Assembly: GCA_003116995.1 (NCBI GenBank)
Contig: BDSL01000042.1
Coordinates: 496,001 to 560,000, forward strand
Reading direction: 5' to 3'
From: Yamagishiella unicocca
Lineage: Eukaryota; Chlorophyta; Chlorophyceae; Chlamydomonadales; Volvocaceae
Length of the DNA stretch: 64,000 nucleotides
Below are positions 18,506 through 31,700 of the stretch, piece after piece; position 1 is the stretch's first letter, and each line of letters opens with the position of its first letter. The position numbers and the translations under genes are program-made. Under the pieces are notes generated by a model. The model was given only the letters and a program-made list of their open reading frames with translations. It was not told where the DNA came from and did no database searches.

Positions 18506-21500
18506 ATGTTCAAGTCCTCTGTTAACAAACCAGGTTGGACTGGGATCCAAGCTAGGTTTCCTCGATACGTTTGGCGTGTGTCGCTTACAAGTTACCGTCG
18601 AGTTGCTCCCTCGGCGTCGTACGGCGTAAATTCAAGCGCCCAGCCACACTCGGTTGGAGCGACGACGGAGGAGTGCAAACCGGATTTGTGTTCTGTTCTA
18701 GATGGATTGCAACAGAAAGCTGAGGCGTCGGGGAAAGGCGCCTGGCTCGCAACCAGCATCGGAGGGCGGCTTGTCACGGCAGTGGCACTGGCCGTCGTCG
18801 TTCTTGCAGCCAATCGCAACAGCGATGTGCGACACGTCAACACCGCTTCCGTTGCAGTGGCGCGAGTAGCGCCGACGCAGATCAGCCGTTCGGCCCCTCG
18901 TCGGCCGTTGGCGATGGCGTCAATCTCTGCCTCGCAGCTTGTGCAGCAGCAGTCGGAGGCGTTCTGTGAGGCGCTCGCGTACTTAAACTACAAGGTCCTC
19001 CAGGTTAGCACAGTTAGTCATAACTCCACCAAGCCACGGTATTATGGCGTAGGTGTAAACCACCACGTAACAGCTTGTGGAGCTACCATGTGCAGCCACC
19101 ATCAGCACCAACCACCAGCACCCACCACCACCACCACCACCACCCACCACCACCACCACCACCACCACCCACCACCAACACCGCCACCACCACCACCACC
19201 ACCACCACCGCCACCACTACCACCACCAGATTATATGGAAATGTTGCAATGCAAGCTTCTTGGTTTAGGTAGGCCGGTTGGCCCATCCCAGTCCCGACCC
19301 CGTTGCAACCCCAGCTGCACCCCCACCGCTGCCCCTGCCTTCCAGGTGCTGACGCTGCCCACCTGGGGCAAGGTGCTGACCCTGCTGGCGGTGGGCGCGC
19401 CCATCCTCATAGCCGGCAGCGCAGCGCTGTGCGCATGGACGGGTCTCAAGCCCGGAGCAGCGCTGATGCGCTGCTACCTCAGCCTCAACAACGTGCCGGG
19501 TGCGGCCGGGGTCGGGAGAAGAACTACGACAGCACGTGGGTGGACGAGCAGCCATTGCTTCGCGGACCATCACTCCCTTACCTGACCTTCATCCCGCTGT
19601 AGTCCTCCTGGCCTGCGTCTCTTACCCAGGGCCCCGCTTCGCTCCCTCGCGTTGCCTGTCTGGGCAACTAGTAGCTGATAGGTGCTGACATCGCCAGCGA
19701 GGAGGACCCACGCGCTGCCTTGGTGCTCAACATGGTGTACACGGTGGGGCTGCTGACTTTTGCGGTGATGATCGGAGTGCTGGGCGACGACATCGCCAGC
19801 GCGGTGGAGGCAGGCAGGCTGTGAGTGGGGCAGACAGCGCTGATGGGGATGGGGGCAGCGGCTGCCGGGGGGGCGGTTGCAAGAAAAAGGGGTGTACGAA
19901 AGAGAAAACTGTTTAGGACAGCCGTATGGATGTGCCATGCTGGAGAACTTGGTGGGGCAACGTAAGTCGGAGGTCGTAGGGAGGTGAGATGGAGTGGACG
20001 GCGTGAAAACCCTGTTACATGACATGGGAAAGTGGAGTGAGCGGGTGGATGGTCGCCGATGGCATTAAGGAATTTCGCATCCGACCCACTTCCTTCGTCC
20101 ATAACCCTCCCCACGGCCAAAACCGCCACCGCCATTGCTGCCGCTGACCACAGTGGCAACTCCCGGGTTCCGGAGCGGAATCACACTGTGGTCCTAGGCT
20201 ACAACCGGCAACTGATTGAGGTGCTGCGGCAGGTACATACTGGTGTAATGGGTAGGGAAGGGCTGCTCCGGGATTCGCCCAGAGAGCAGAATTCAGTCAG
20301 GAGCTCAGAAACAACTGCAGCACCCAGCTACTACATCTGCGCTGCCCATCCAAGACCTTGCCGACTCCCCTCTGTTCTCACCATACCTATTTCCCACAAC
20401 AGGTCGCCAACGTCAGGGCCGACAGAGGCGCCGCTGCCTTCCCCGGCCAGCTGGTGGTGTTGTCGGAGCTGGATCGGGCCACGCTTGAGCGGATGCTGCT
20501 GGACGCGCTGGGGCCGGCGGCGGCGGCGGGTGTTGTGACGCGACAGGGCAGCGCCCTAAAGGCGAGTGCGAGTTCTGGTGGCAGGGGTGCTGCACCTGCG
20601 TGTTGAGGTGCTTGCTGAAGTGCATGTCCAAAAAAAACGTTAATTTCATCCCGAGGTTTACCGTGTACGGCGATCTCCTGCTGCGTGTGTGTTGGTAAAA
20701 ATCACGATTGCATATGCCATGCCAGCATTTCTGGCTTCAAGTTGTCTTTCTGGCTTGTGCACACCGGGTAGTGGGACGGAGCTACAGGAGCCTTCAAAAG
20801 TACCACTGTATGTGGTTCAGCCGTCTCCATCCCAAATCCAGATTTAAGTGTTCCAACTGCCCCAACCGTCTGCAGTTGACCGACCTGCAGCGGGTATCCG
20901 CGGGCCACGCTCGGACCGTCATCGTACTTGCTCCAGATGAAGGGCAGGCGGAGGCGGCAGGACCTGAGGCAGCCGGGGAGGCGGCGGGAGGCGACGTCGC
21001 TGAGGCGGAGGAAGGGGGCAGCTTCGCATTGTCGTTGGAAGCCAAGCAGGTGAGGGGATGCGGGCTGGCACTCCGGCTGGCTTGAGGCTCTCACGATTAA
21101 TGGCTCTGGCCCGCTGTAGTTCTGTGGGTCTCTAGCGTTAGCATGTTGGCGTGATGGGCTTGGCCTTGCCGCAATTTGCTGGCAGTTGCCATTCGCGCCA
21201 CGCACGCAATAGGTGACGCCAATGGAGCCGCCAGGTAAGCATCATTGTCACCCTCGCATCTCGCATCTTAAACGCTGTCCCAAGCCCCCTCCTCGAACTC
21301 AGGGCGCTTTTCTTTCGTCGCCTTGATGCCGGGCCTTCAGGCGGTCACGCTGGCTGCGCTGCGACATCTGCGGCGTCAGGCGCTGGAGGGCCCGGGGGGC
21401 GTGAGCTTGGGAGTTAACCCGCAGACGGTGGTCGTCCAGCATGACGCGGATCTGGGACTGGATCCTGTAGTGTACGGCGAAGGCGCAAGGATAGATGCGG

Positions 21501-24477
21501 AAGGAAACGAAGGATCCGGGCCGGTGACTGCCAAGCACATGGTGCGTGTCTCGGCCGGTGTGTGGTTATGGTTACCTGCAGCTGCAATGGCGCCGAAGGT
21601 GACGTCATCGCAATGGCGACGTCATCAACAATGGTGACGCCCTCGTTGTTGACGTCATAGCAATGCTGATGTCATAGTAATGGTGCCATCATCGCGGTGA
21701 GGATGCTCACTCACTTCCGCCTCCCAACGTTTTCCCTCTCCACCAACATTCCCCCCCATGCCCCACCACCACCATCCCGCAGGTCACTCGCGTATCCCAC
21801 CTCAACAGCCTGTCCCGCATCCAGGCACAGTGCGCCTCCCAGCCCGGGCTGTCGGTCGTGATGAGCAGTATTATGCAGCAACAGCCGGGTATGCCGGAAT
21901 TCTATGTACAGGTGTGTGCCCGCCACAGTATGAGAGGAAGAGCGCTGATCCTCAATCTCGTGATCCCACCATGTGCTTGTGTCCCTCCTCAATGATTGAA
22001 CCCCACCATGGTACCACCTCGCAGCCCAGACACTAGCAGATATACTACTTCATCGCGTAACCCATATGCTCCGCATCTTCCACCGATGCGCAGCGCCTTC
22101 CCGAGGTTGCGAACATCACGTACGGCGAGGCGCGACGCCTCTTTCCTCGTGCCGTACTGTGCGGCGTGTACGACGCTTCAACCGCCGCCATCGCCGCCAC
22201 CGCGTCCGCCGAGGCACGCCTGGATGCCGAGGCGAAGGCTGTGGTGCTCAACCCCCCCGACTCAACGAAGCTCCTGGAGCGCTACTCGCTGATCCTCCTC
22301 GCGGATCGAGCTGAGGACCTTCACATCAGCCCGCAGCCTCTGAAGCGCGGCGGCAAATCCAACGCAGCACCACAACGCCAGCGAGAACGTCCACAGCAGC
22401 AGCAGCCTGCCACGGCGCTAGGTACCGAGCGAGCCTCTGGGGTTGCGTCTCCCGGGGCAGAAGGAGGAGGGGAGGTCGGAGGTGGGGTCTTGGAGGCGTC
22501 GCCTAGTGGCGAGCAGCTGTCCGGCGGAGCGCTGCGGACGCGGGCGGAGCAGGGAGCGGCGCCTCTTCGTGTGGTGGTGCTGGCCTTCAACGGGCAACAG
22601 CCGGAGGAGCTGATGGAGGCGCTGTCAGACTACTGCCCGGCGGGGTCGGAGGTGGGGTCTGGAGAGCGGCGGTCTGCGGGAAAGGGCAGGTGGGGAAGCG
22701 AGGCCGAGGCTGAGGAGGAGAGGTCTTGCTCGGGAGGGCCTGGGGTGGCTGGCTTGGCGGCATCCATTCATGTTCGACCATTAAGCACTGGTTGGGGCCC
22801 TTGGGTGTATCCCCTCAGGCAGTGCTGGTGGCGGGCGAGGGCACACCCGCTGCCCGCGAGGCGGGACACGGCCGGCGGCTTAATCAGCGGCTGCGAGTTT
22901 CGACGTTCGTGGGCGACCCACGGTCCCGCGGGTCGCTCAGGCAGGCGGGCGCTCAGGAGGCGGATGCCGTCATCATCGCAGGTAGGCTTTGGCGACGCCG
23001 CACGAACCAAATTTAAAGTTGGAGATGCAGCCCATGAATAGGTATAAGCTCCACCTGGGCTTCCGCAGAACCACTGTGGAGGCGCTGCTTTTGCCCGCTT
23101 TACGGCCGCCGGCAGCACTGTTCGTCGTTGTCCGCTGCGGCCGTGAGCGCTTTGCTGCTTCGATTGCGTGAATCCGCCCGCTTTGCATACTGCTACGGGT
23201 ACTGGTACATCGTGTGTCGAGAAAACGCCTGCTATTCCCGAAGCTGGGAATTCCGGCTGCGCTATGTTCCAGTGAGCAATTTGCTGTTCCTGAAAGCTTG
23301 AAGCTCACCTTGTAAATTACTGCGTTACGTGACATATTCTGCGTCCAGCTGTCAGCATGACCCACCGACTCGTCCACCCACCCCATCAGGGTTGGAACGC
23401 GTTAACACCGACGAGGCAGACGCTCAGGCATTGGCAACGCTGCTCCAGCTGCAGGCGCTCATGCCGCCTGCCGCCCCAGCCGCGGCCAAGCATCTTCATC
23501 CTCGGGCGGCTGCTAGTACCATGGACGGAGGCGCGGCGGAGGGGAGGCCGCCGCTAAACCTCGTGTGCGCTGTGACCGACCCACGGACCCGAGAAATCAT
23601 GTCTGAGCTGGTGCAGGTGCAGTCCGGCGCCGGGGCCGGCCCAGGTGGAGTGGCGCGGCGCCAGATGACGCTGGAGGCGGTCAATGCTGACGAGCTGCTC
23701 GCCGGAGTGCTGACACAGGTAGGCTGCGTCGAGGACATTGGGGACGTTGAGGACGTTGTAGTTGCCGTGTTGAGGTGTTCAGTATGTTGCAACGGGTCGA
23801 CCCCCAGCTGCGTCACGGGTGGCTAGTGACGTGTCATTGCAAGGTCTGCACACATCAGTCAGTCACGTAGCCACGGCGTTTCGATCTTTTGAATCCGCTC
23901 CTTGCTTGTTGCGCTAGGCGGTATGGCTAGCGGGGCCGGCAGCTCCGAAACCTTTCCAAAGGACCCTGCTCCGAAACTCGCTTGCAGGTCGCTGCGGAGC
24001 CGCGCCTGTCGGGGCTATTCCACGAGCTGTCCACCGTGGACGGGGTGGAGATCCACCTGCGCACCCCGGGCGCGCTGGAGCTGCCGCACGGCCAGCCACT
24101 GACCTGGGCACAGGTGGGTCGAGGGCGCCCATCAAGCGGACATGCCTGACCTACCCCATCACCCGCCCGCAGCCTGCACCGTTTTCTGCCACCTATCGAG
24201 ATCACGGTCCTCCGGCCTTCCTGGGCCCTGGCGCCTACCGGGCCTCCGCTTTCTCCCTGTTCCTCTATGTTTTCATTCAAGGACGGCCCACCATCCCTCC
24301 CCAAACCAGATCGAAGACGCCGGCCGGGAGCATGATGCGACCGTAATTGGCTTGCTGAAGGCCCCTGGTGGAGGTGCTCCAGGACCACGGCTGCTGCTTG
24401 GGGTGCCTCTCGGCCATCACCGGGCGGCGCTAGAGCTCAAACCGGGTGACAAGGTGGTGGTGCTGTCAGCAGATTAG
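18506..24477 (+). CDS. CASTOR/POLLUX/DMI1-type ion channel
   Basis: Plant members are nuclear-envelope or plastid cation channels with RCK-like regulatory domains. Thirteen exons: 18506-19003, 19346-19499, 19682-19820, 20154-20232, 20403-20561, 20876-21049, 21341-21541, 21783-21911, 22094-22651, 22819-22981, 23390-23718, 23988-24113 and 24310-24477, giving 958 residues. Exon 1 has a basic leader and one helix (GGRLVTAVALAVVVLAA). Exon 2 has a second helix, exon 3 the third (MVYTVGLLTFAVMIGVLGDD). The regulatory part starts with NHTVVLGYNRQLIEVL and includes RTVIVLAPDE, PEFYVQ/RLPEVANITYGE, PDSTKLLERYSLILLADRAE and the closing ELKPGDKVVVL, all in family order. Intron 5 starts GCGAGT, a GC-AG intron, and intron 2 ends TAG. 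About 150 low-complexity residues interrupt the exon 9 region. Its subcellular site is unknown; the leader could be organellar. Confidence 0.9.
19111..19229. repeat. (CAC/ACC)n microsatellite in channel intron 1
   Basis: About 120 bases are almost pure CCA/CAC triplets. It lies in the intron between 19003 and 19346, so the His, Thr, Pro and Val homopolymers read from it on either strand are not protein. Confidence 0.9.
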
Positions 24478-25923
24478 CGAGCCGGAAGATGAGGATATGG
24501 GTGGGTATGGAAGATGGCGCCGAGCTGTGCGCTCCGACCGGGTATTGGTCGGAACCTGACTGCAGTCGATCATGCACACGGTTGGGTGGTGGCTGCTGGC
24601 AATGAAGCGGAGGAGCGGTCTTTCGTCTCCGACGAAGGCCTTGGCTTGGGTGTGGGCAACACTAGGAAGCCGGGCAGGAAGGTATTGTATCGAGGAAGCG
24701 CGCGTATGCTTGCCGGCGAGGGATGGACCGGAATGCGATGTATCACCAGGGCGATCGACTAGTCCTCAGCGCAGACATGTGAGTGTACCATATCAGGACC
24801 AAGATGGCACCGCTATGGTAACCCTACTGCGTAGTGAACCTGGATCATGCTTCCAGCATAAGCTACCGAGCCCAAGCCGACCAGACCTTATCCAAAATTG
24901 AACAGGCGGTAGCGTGATATTGCGGTGGTTCCTACAGCACCGTCTGACTGACTGCCCGCCCCCAGTACCTCCGCCAGCCCAAAAGGGGCAGGGTCTGTAC
25001 TGCAAAGAATCGGTACCACCAGCGTCCATGTAGTGCCGTCAAGGGTGTTCCGATCATACCACAGCCCAGACCGCCCGATCCGGTCTTTATTCTGCTCGCA
25101 CCCGAAATCGACCGACCACCAGCAAAACGAATGATCGCGCAAAAACACCAATGACGTCCGTGCTCGCTGGCCCTTGCTCATAGCCGTAGCTGTGCCCGAG
25201 GCAGACGAGGGACAGCCCTATCCTTCACAAGGTGCCGGCCCATAAAATACAGCAGCATCAAACGCATGCTGTCTCACATCACAAGACCACGCGTCTAAGG
25301 ACGAACCAGTACACTCAAGGAAATACACTGGTACATACTGAAGCATATATTGCTGTTCCGTACCTCGAGCCTGTACACACCGTTCAGTTAGCGCAGATTC
25401 AAATGCGAGTCCGCGCAGATCTGAGATCACCACACACGTGTATGACTGCGTGGACATGTCGAAAAGGCGAATGGCCTAGACACGAGGCCTAGACAAAAGG
25501 TCCGACACGGGCACCGCCCCGTGGTACGCCTTAACACAGCAACACTCAGGTACTTAACACTGGTCGAAAAGTAGGTGCTGTAGACATCCCTCTGATGCTT
25601 CGCTTCCTCACTACTCCCCGTCACTAACCCCCGTCACTACTCCCCCGGACGTTGCTAATTTGCTCCGACTGCCATAGCACCTGCCTGTTATGGCCATCCG
25701 TAGTGCCGTACGCATCAGGCGCTCCACCCCTCAAAACACCCTCACCCATCCCTCTCACAGCCGCCATCTAAAACCTGAATCCCAACTAACACCAGGTCAC
25801 TCTGTATGACAGGGTCTGTCTGAATCCGTACGTGCCCGCGCGAAGCCCTTCCTGACATGCAACCTGCGTGGTGCCCACCTCGTTTGGTGTCCCCTGCACG
25901 GCGCGTTGCTGCCTGCAGACATC
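24478..25923. other. Convergent intergenic region
   Basis: It holds the 3' UTRs of the plus-strand channel gene and the minus-strand EF-hand gene. I found no clear TGTAA or TTACA near either stop and no supported coding frame. Confidence 0.5.
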
Positions 25924-27254
25924 CTATTTCTTGCGGCCGTCCTCCAGCATCCCGCCGAGCCGATTGAGGATGGACCGGTACTCGATCTTCATGAAACCGG
26001 GGATGGGCAGCAGCAGCGCCGGCGCGAAGCCCATGATGAGCAGCATTGACTTGATCTCCCGCCCCTCGAGCACCCCGTTCTTGTCCTTGTCCAGGAAGCC
26101 CAACAGCGCTTCAGCTAGGAGCTGCAGAGCGGGCAGCAGGGCGGGACCACAATGAAGTCCACATAAATAGGCAGGTGATCAAGTCGACTGATTGCAAGGA
26201 AAACGATGAACACGTCATAACGATACAAAATAAACGATTTCCAGGTGTCTTAAGTAAGTAGTTTGGACCCATACACGTTTTATTGGACCCACCAGCGGGT
26301 TTCTCTTGACCCGTTCTGACACCACTGCGAGGTACAGCGCCAGGAACTCCGAGCGCGACAACGTGCCGCTGTTGTCCCGGTCCGCCCGCTTGAAAAACGG
26401 CTCCAGGTCAGCGGCGGTGTAGTGGCGGCGGGACACATTTGTCAGCATCTCGAATGCCTGGCCGATCTCGTCCGAGTTGAAGATGGTCTCGCACTCCTGG
26501 CGCGGGTTGGTTTGGGGGGGGGGGTAAAGGTGATGAAGGTGGGGAAGTAGGGGTGCGGGTGCGGGTGCAGAATCTGGATGGTGGGGGGGCGAGGTTACAG
26601 AATAGAATAGCCACGGCAGGGGTGGGGGCACGGCAGCGAGCAATGCAGCTGGTTGGATAGAGGAGTCATACCGGTTACACTCGCACCATTAGCCCCTCAC
26701 ATAGGCACAATACGGTTACAAACGGTGTTGCCAGCACAGAGGTGCCTTCAGGTAACTGGGGTCTTGCCACCCCGCCTGACCCCGGCACCACCGTTCATCC
26801 GCTTCTTTCGCCACTTGCATACGCATTCGTGTCCTCCCCCAGCCTCGGTGGCTGTGGTTTAAGATCAAGTAGCTGATGGGGAAGTGCAGCTGGATGCGAG
26901 CTGACGTTCTGTCAAACAGAGTTTGAACGTTCAATATCGACAGACCGCGGTCCACACCTTGAGCGACATTGTGCCGTTACGGTCCTTGTCATATTTTCCC
27001 CACGCGCTTGATGCTTTTGCGAGAGCGGAGATTACGTCCTGAACCGTCAGCGGCTGGCCCGCTTCCGCACGACACAGCACGACTGGAACACGACGCTTAG
27101 CGACAAGGCGGTTCCATTGGATTATAGAAGGCGAGGATACAATGGTTCTTGGCCCGCTGGTCTTGACAGTATAACTATGTCTGGCGCATGCGTGCGGCTG
27201 GCCTCCATACAGAACAGGCGCAAGCCTAGGTGGCCCAAGCGACGAGGCTATCAT
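25924..27254 (-). CDS. EF-hand calcium-binding protein with plastid-like leader
   Basis: Three exons, 27254-26958, 26496-26293 and 26121-25924, all in phase 0, give 232 residues. Three canonical EF-hand loops are present: residues 89-100 (DKDRNGTMSLKE), 138-149 (DRDNSGTLSRSE) and 178-189 (DKDKNGVLEGRE). The first loop's essential glutamate at position 12 comes from the next exon, which confirms that splice. The first 66 residues are Ser/Arg/Pro-rich, poor in acidic residues and end VAKRRVPVVLCRAEAG, resembling an algal chloroplast transit peptide. This targeting is inference. The C-terminus (residues about 197-232) is hydrophobic then basic. A TATATAA-like element lies only about 22 bases upstream of the chosen ATG, so the true 5' end may differ. 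No partner protein is known. Confidence 0.8.
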
Positions 27255-28463
27255 CTTCGAGATTGGTGTGATATGTTATATAGGGAAAACCACGTTTGTG
27301 GAGGGACGGTTAGGGAACCCTGGTACATGTATTCTTATCCGCGAGTTCGCCCGAAACCTTGAGGACGTGAACACAGGCAGAGTCTATAGAAATCAAAAGT
27401 TAGCCAATGCAAAGCCTGTAATACCTCTACCCGTGCTGCAGTGCCTCGTTCACGACCGCAACTGTACGGCGCGCATCAATGCCAGCTATCCATGGACGGG
27501 CGCCTCCTCAAGCCTTCTGCCGAGCGCCTCGCCATAGCATCTCCAGCCGAGCGCCGATGTGAGACATATTTTACGTCAGTACTGTTATGCCCCCCGGCAC
27601 AGGGTTGGATCTGGCGCCTCTAAAACGTTTGGAAGGCATCCAGTCCTATACAATAATGCAGGCTAATCGAGGCTAACAAGGTGGGATGCGAAGGGTTGGG
27701 CGTTAACGTTAATCACAGCGCAGACAGTGCCATTGGGCACGTGGTATATGGTTACAGTAATGACCTCAGGGTTGGGGTCCTTTTCGGAGCATCCTCGTGT
27801 GGATTTACCGGACAACTGGTCAAAAGGATGCACACGGCGAGCCCCGGTGGATTACAGCATGACCCCAGGCGTGTGCCAGCGACATTTTTTATCACCAGCG
27901 CCGACTGGCACCAAGCTCCTTAACTTCGACACAGCACTCAGACGCCTATATTAGCCCTCCGCGACTCAGCAGATTACATTTCCTCGCCACCATGCCGTTG
28001 AGGCGCATAAAAACTGGATATGGACAACTGCCAGGGTGACAACCTGCGGGCCGATTGGCCACGCCAGGTAATACGACGGTTCCGGTTCCAAATCAACATC
28101 GCCGTACCCTCAGGCGTCCGTTAAAAATGAGATGCACACACTTAACATTTTACATGCCCACTGTTTGTAATGCAATTGGGCCCTTTTCCAAGGCCTCAAG
28201 TACCCTCAGGCTGTGCCCCACATGTCAGTATGACTATTTGGTTGATAATGCTAACAGCCAAAGCCATCGGCGCAGCGTCCAACGGGGATGTCCGTTGGGG
28301 TTGTACGGTCCGCCCAACCGTCTTCGGCCCCATCCATGTACGACGTAACGCCAGTATCATGGCTACATCAAGGCTTTCCAATCAAGGTTGTCCGTTCAGG
28401 GTTAGGCAAAGAGGCGGCACGGGCGATGGCCCGCAGCCCTTCGCGTGGGCGGTCAAGCAGTCA

Positions 28464-28481
28464 TAAACCCTAAAACCCTTA
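28464..28481. repeat. Interstitial telomere-like motif
   Basis: TAAACCCTAAAACCCTTA is identical to the core at 4932-4949, 23.5 kb away, with unrelated flanks. It lies about 270 bases beyond the MYB stop. Confidence 0.6.
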
Positions 28482-28682
28482 TATCTACGACGCCCTTACG
28501 CAGGACAGCCTCAGGGCCTGAGACAGCCCGCCCGATGAATTCCGCGATGCCCCAACGCCACCGTAGGAACTGTGCCTGGCGCCTGCCGCAGGGGACTGCC
28601 GGACCCGCGGCAACCTCAGCTCAGTTGCGGCGGCTGTGGTATGGCGGGCTCGGCGCCGTCCATGTCGACAGCGTGCCTCCAG

Positions 28683-28687
28683 TTACA
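28683..28687 (-). promoter_or_regulatory. Candidate TGTAA poly(A) signal of the MYB gene
   Basis: TTACA on the plus strand reads TGTAA on the minus strand, 66 bases after the MYB stop codon. The implied 3' UTR is unusually short for this group. Confidence 0.4.
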
Positions 28688-28752
28688 GTAACTACGCCAG
28701 AACCCTCCACTCCGATCCCTGTGCTCTCGTTACTGCGTACAGGGTATTGCTG

Positions 28753-31700
28753 TCAGGGTAGTGGCGGGGGTGGCAGCGACTGCAGGTCTTCCGAAGTCAG
28801 CACCTCCAGCAGCAGAAACAGCTCCTGCTGCGAGAAGTGCGGCATCACAACAACGCCGCCACCACCGCTGCCCCCTAGCGTTTGCCCGAATGAAGCTGCT
28901 CCGTTAGCACCCGCTGTGGCTTGCCCCAGGCGGTCGCTGCTGTGGTTTCGTGTCAATGAGCCCCTTGCATACGGATCAGAGCCGAGCGTGCCCCCGGAAG
29001 GAGACGGTGGTGCGAGCCTACGAAGATAAAGTGGCAGGGCGCGGCGGGGACTTGTTGGTAAGAGCCAGGGCGATAGGTGTGAAACAGCTTGGTAATATAA
29101 AAAGTTAAAAACGCCAGCGGATGCATGTTGGTTACAGTCAACGCAAAGCACGCCTACGTGAACCTGGCCCCACCACTTCATCGCCGCACCCACTGCAGCC
29201 GGCGCTCCGGTCGTTCCGCGGCCTCCGTATGCACGGCTCGCGCAACGCCGCATAAACATTGCCGCGACAAGCCCTTTGACGTTTGACCCGAGTGCCCTCC
29301 CACCCACCGCCGAGGGTCGACTTGCGAGCCCAGATCGAGCACAAGATTGTTGCTGCCCGGGGGCGGATTAACCCACCGCAGCGACCTCCGCTTTCCGCTT
29401 CCTCAACCAACTTCTCCAGCATGCACCTCCAGACGTATGTGTCCCCAAAAGTATTTTTCCTCGTACACGGGTTTGCTTCACAACCCACCCACCTGTGCCT
29501 GCCGCCACCCGCATCTCCGGCGCCAGCGTCGCTGCCGCTAGCGCTGCTTCCGCCTGCGCTCGCGTCCGCCGCAGCTGCGGTCTGTATAAGCTTAGTCAGC
29601 AGCTGCCGGTGCCCCGCGTGGAGCTCCAGGCCCCCTGGCGACAGCATGCCCATCGCCGGCCCGGAGCCAGTCGCTTGCAGAGAGCCGCTGCCTGCGCCGC
29701 TGCCACACTGCTGGCCGTGGGTCTCCTGGTGTTGCTGCTGAGAAGACGTCGAGGCAGGGTCCGACGCGGCAGCCACCGCCGCCGCCACGGCAACCTGCCG
29801 CCGCGCCCGCTTGGACGACGAGCTAAACAGCGAGTCCGTCATCTGGGACGACAAGCCGTGGCTCCTGGGGCTTCCGCTGTCCAGCAGGCACTTGGGTGTG
29901 AGGCCAGTGCCCAGCATGCCCCCGCTGCCATCGTCGCAGTCCCGGCCGCCTCGGCTGCCGCCTAGCCCGCACGGTGTAAGGCCCATGCGGCCCATCAGCC
30001 GCGGCGTGTTGTCTTCTCCGCACATTCCCCTCGGCGTGAGTCCGCTCTGAAACCACTTGAGCACGTCGTTGAAGTCGGCAATGGCGCCCGCGGCCGCGCT
30101 TCCGGGTGAAAAGAGCGCCGTCAGTGTGTTCTGCGTGGCTTGCCGGTTGGTGGTGAGCGGCGGCTCGGTGGTGCTAGCCAGCGCGACGCCGCTGCCCCGT
30201 CCATTGAGGCCGCCTCCATCCTCGTCCACGTTGATGTACAGCGGCAGCAGCATGTCGTTCAGCTCCCGTACATACTGGATCTCGCACGGCGTGAGCAGGT
30301 CCTGAAGACGGCAGGCGGGGGTGTATAAAAACGGCAGGCGGGGGCAGGAGATGCTGTTAGGGATCCCTGGCCAGCCCCGTAAGGCTGACGGCGACGCCTT
30401 CCAAAGGGCCTGCGACACCCGGGTGGGTAGCGGGCCAAGGAGCCCTGCGGGCGTCAACTGACTACAACGCCGCATCCCCTGCTGAGGCCGAGCGCATAGC
30501 TCAACAGGATCCTAGGGCATGCATTGGGAATTGGGAATTGGGCATGGGGCATGACGGAGATAACGGGCAACTGCGCACCTTGAGCACCCGGATCTCGATC
30601 CCGTGCGCTGACGCGGTGGAGGTGGGCGGCGCATGGGCAGCCGGCTCAGCGCTGGCGGCGTTGGGGATGTTGATCGTCAGCGGCAGCTTCTTGGCCTGTC
30701 CGCTCACGCTCGCGAGCGCCGCATCAGCGTCCTTCACTCCGCCCGGCCCCTCCTCGCCGCTGTCGCGCCCGCTGCCTTCCCGCTGACCACCCCGCGCCGG
30801 GGCCTGCTGGTCGTCCACCGCCCCCGGCCTGCCCGACCCCGCGCCCCCGCCAGCCCTGTGGCTGGGCGCCAGGCTCTGCCCGGGCCGCAGCGGGTGGTTC
30901 GCGAGCGTAGCTTCCTGCAGCTGCTCCAGCAGCCGCGGTGTCCGCGGCGTATGGGGTGTGGTGGACATGGGTTGGCGGCTGTTGCCGCTGCCGCTGCCGG
31001 CGGACAGCAGGCCGCTGCCACCGCCGTGCACGAGTGCCCTGCGCTTGGCCGCAGGCACGGCAGCTTCCGGCTCCGGTTCCAGCGGCGGGCTGGCGCCGCC
31101 GCCGCTGCCTGGTTGCCGCCGCCGACCTAGGATGGAGCTGCGCAAACCGGTTGAGGCGACAGGCTCCTTCGCCACCACGGTGGTATCCGCCGCCGTCGGC
31201 AATGGGGAGCTGGCAGCAGGAGGAGGCGTGCTGCGCAGCGGGTACGTGCTGCGAGGCGGCGGCGTGCTGCGAGGCGGCGGCGTGCTGCGAGGCGGCGGCG
31301 GCGTGTTGCCGCCATTGGCGGCGCTTTCCGCCGCTCTGGAGGCGGCGTGTGCCCGGCTGCCGCGCACGGGGCTGGCTTCCCGGCTGACAGAGGATGAGGA
31401 AGTGCGCTTGGCGTCCTCAGCATCCTCCGTGTCCTCTTCAGGCTCTACGTCACTTACTCCGCCGTCCGAGTCGGAGGCCTTGGGCTTGCGCCCGCCGCGA
31501 CCGCCGCGAACGGCACCCCCGCGAGGAACGCCGCGCGTATCCCGCTTGCACAAGGCGGCGTACCTGCTCGAAGCCAGCACAGGCATGCTGTCAAACAGTG
31601 GCCACCGCCGCCTCAGCATCAGCGGTTGATGTATGTGAGTGGCCGTGGATGAGGCCTTTGCCCCCTCGGACGGCACCCCGTTCAGCACGCGGATTTGTGT

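Larger units (their letters stand above)
27255..28752. other. Intergenic region between two minus-strand genes
   Basis: It should hold the EF-hand gene promoter at its left end and the MYB 3' UTR at its right end. The middle is AT-richer with short frames only. It includes a telomere-like motif and a poly(A) signal, listed separately. Confidence 0.5.

Noticed and set aside
19075..19286. Poly-His, poly-Pro and poly-Val frames
   Set aside because: They are a CAC microsatellite within an intron of the channel gene.
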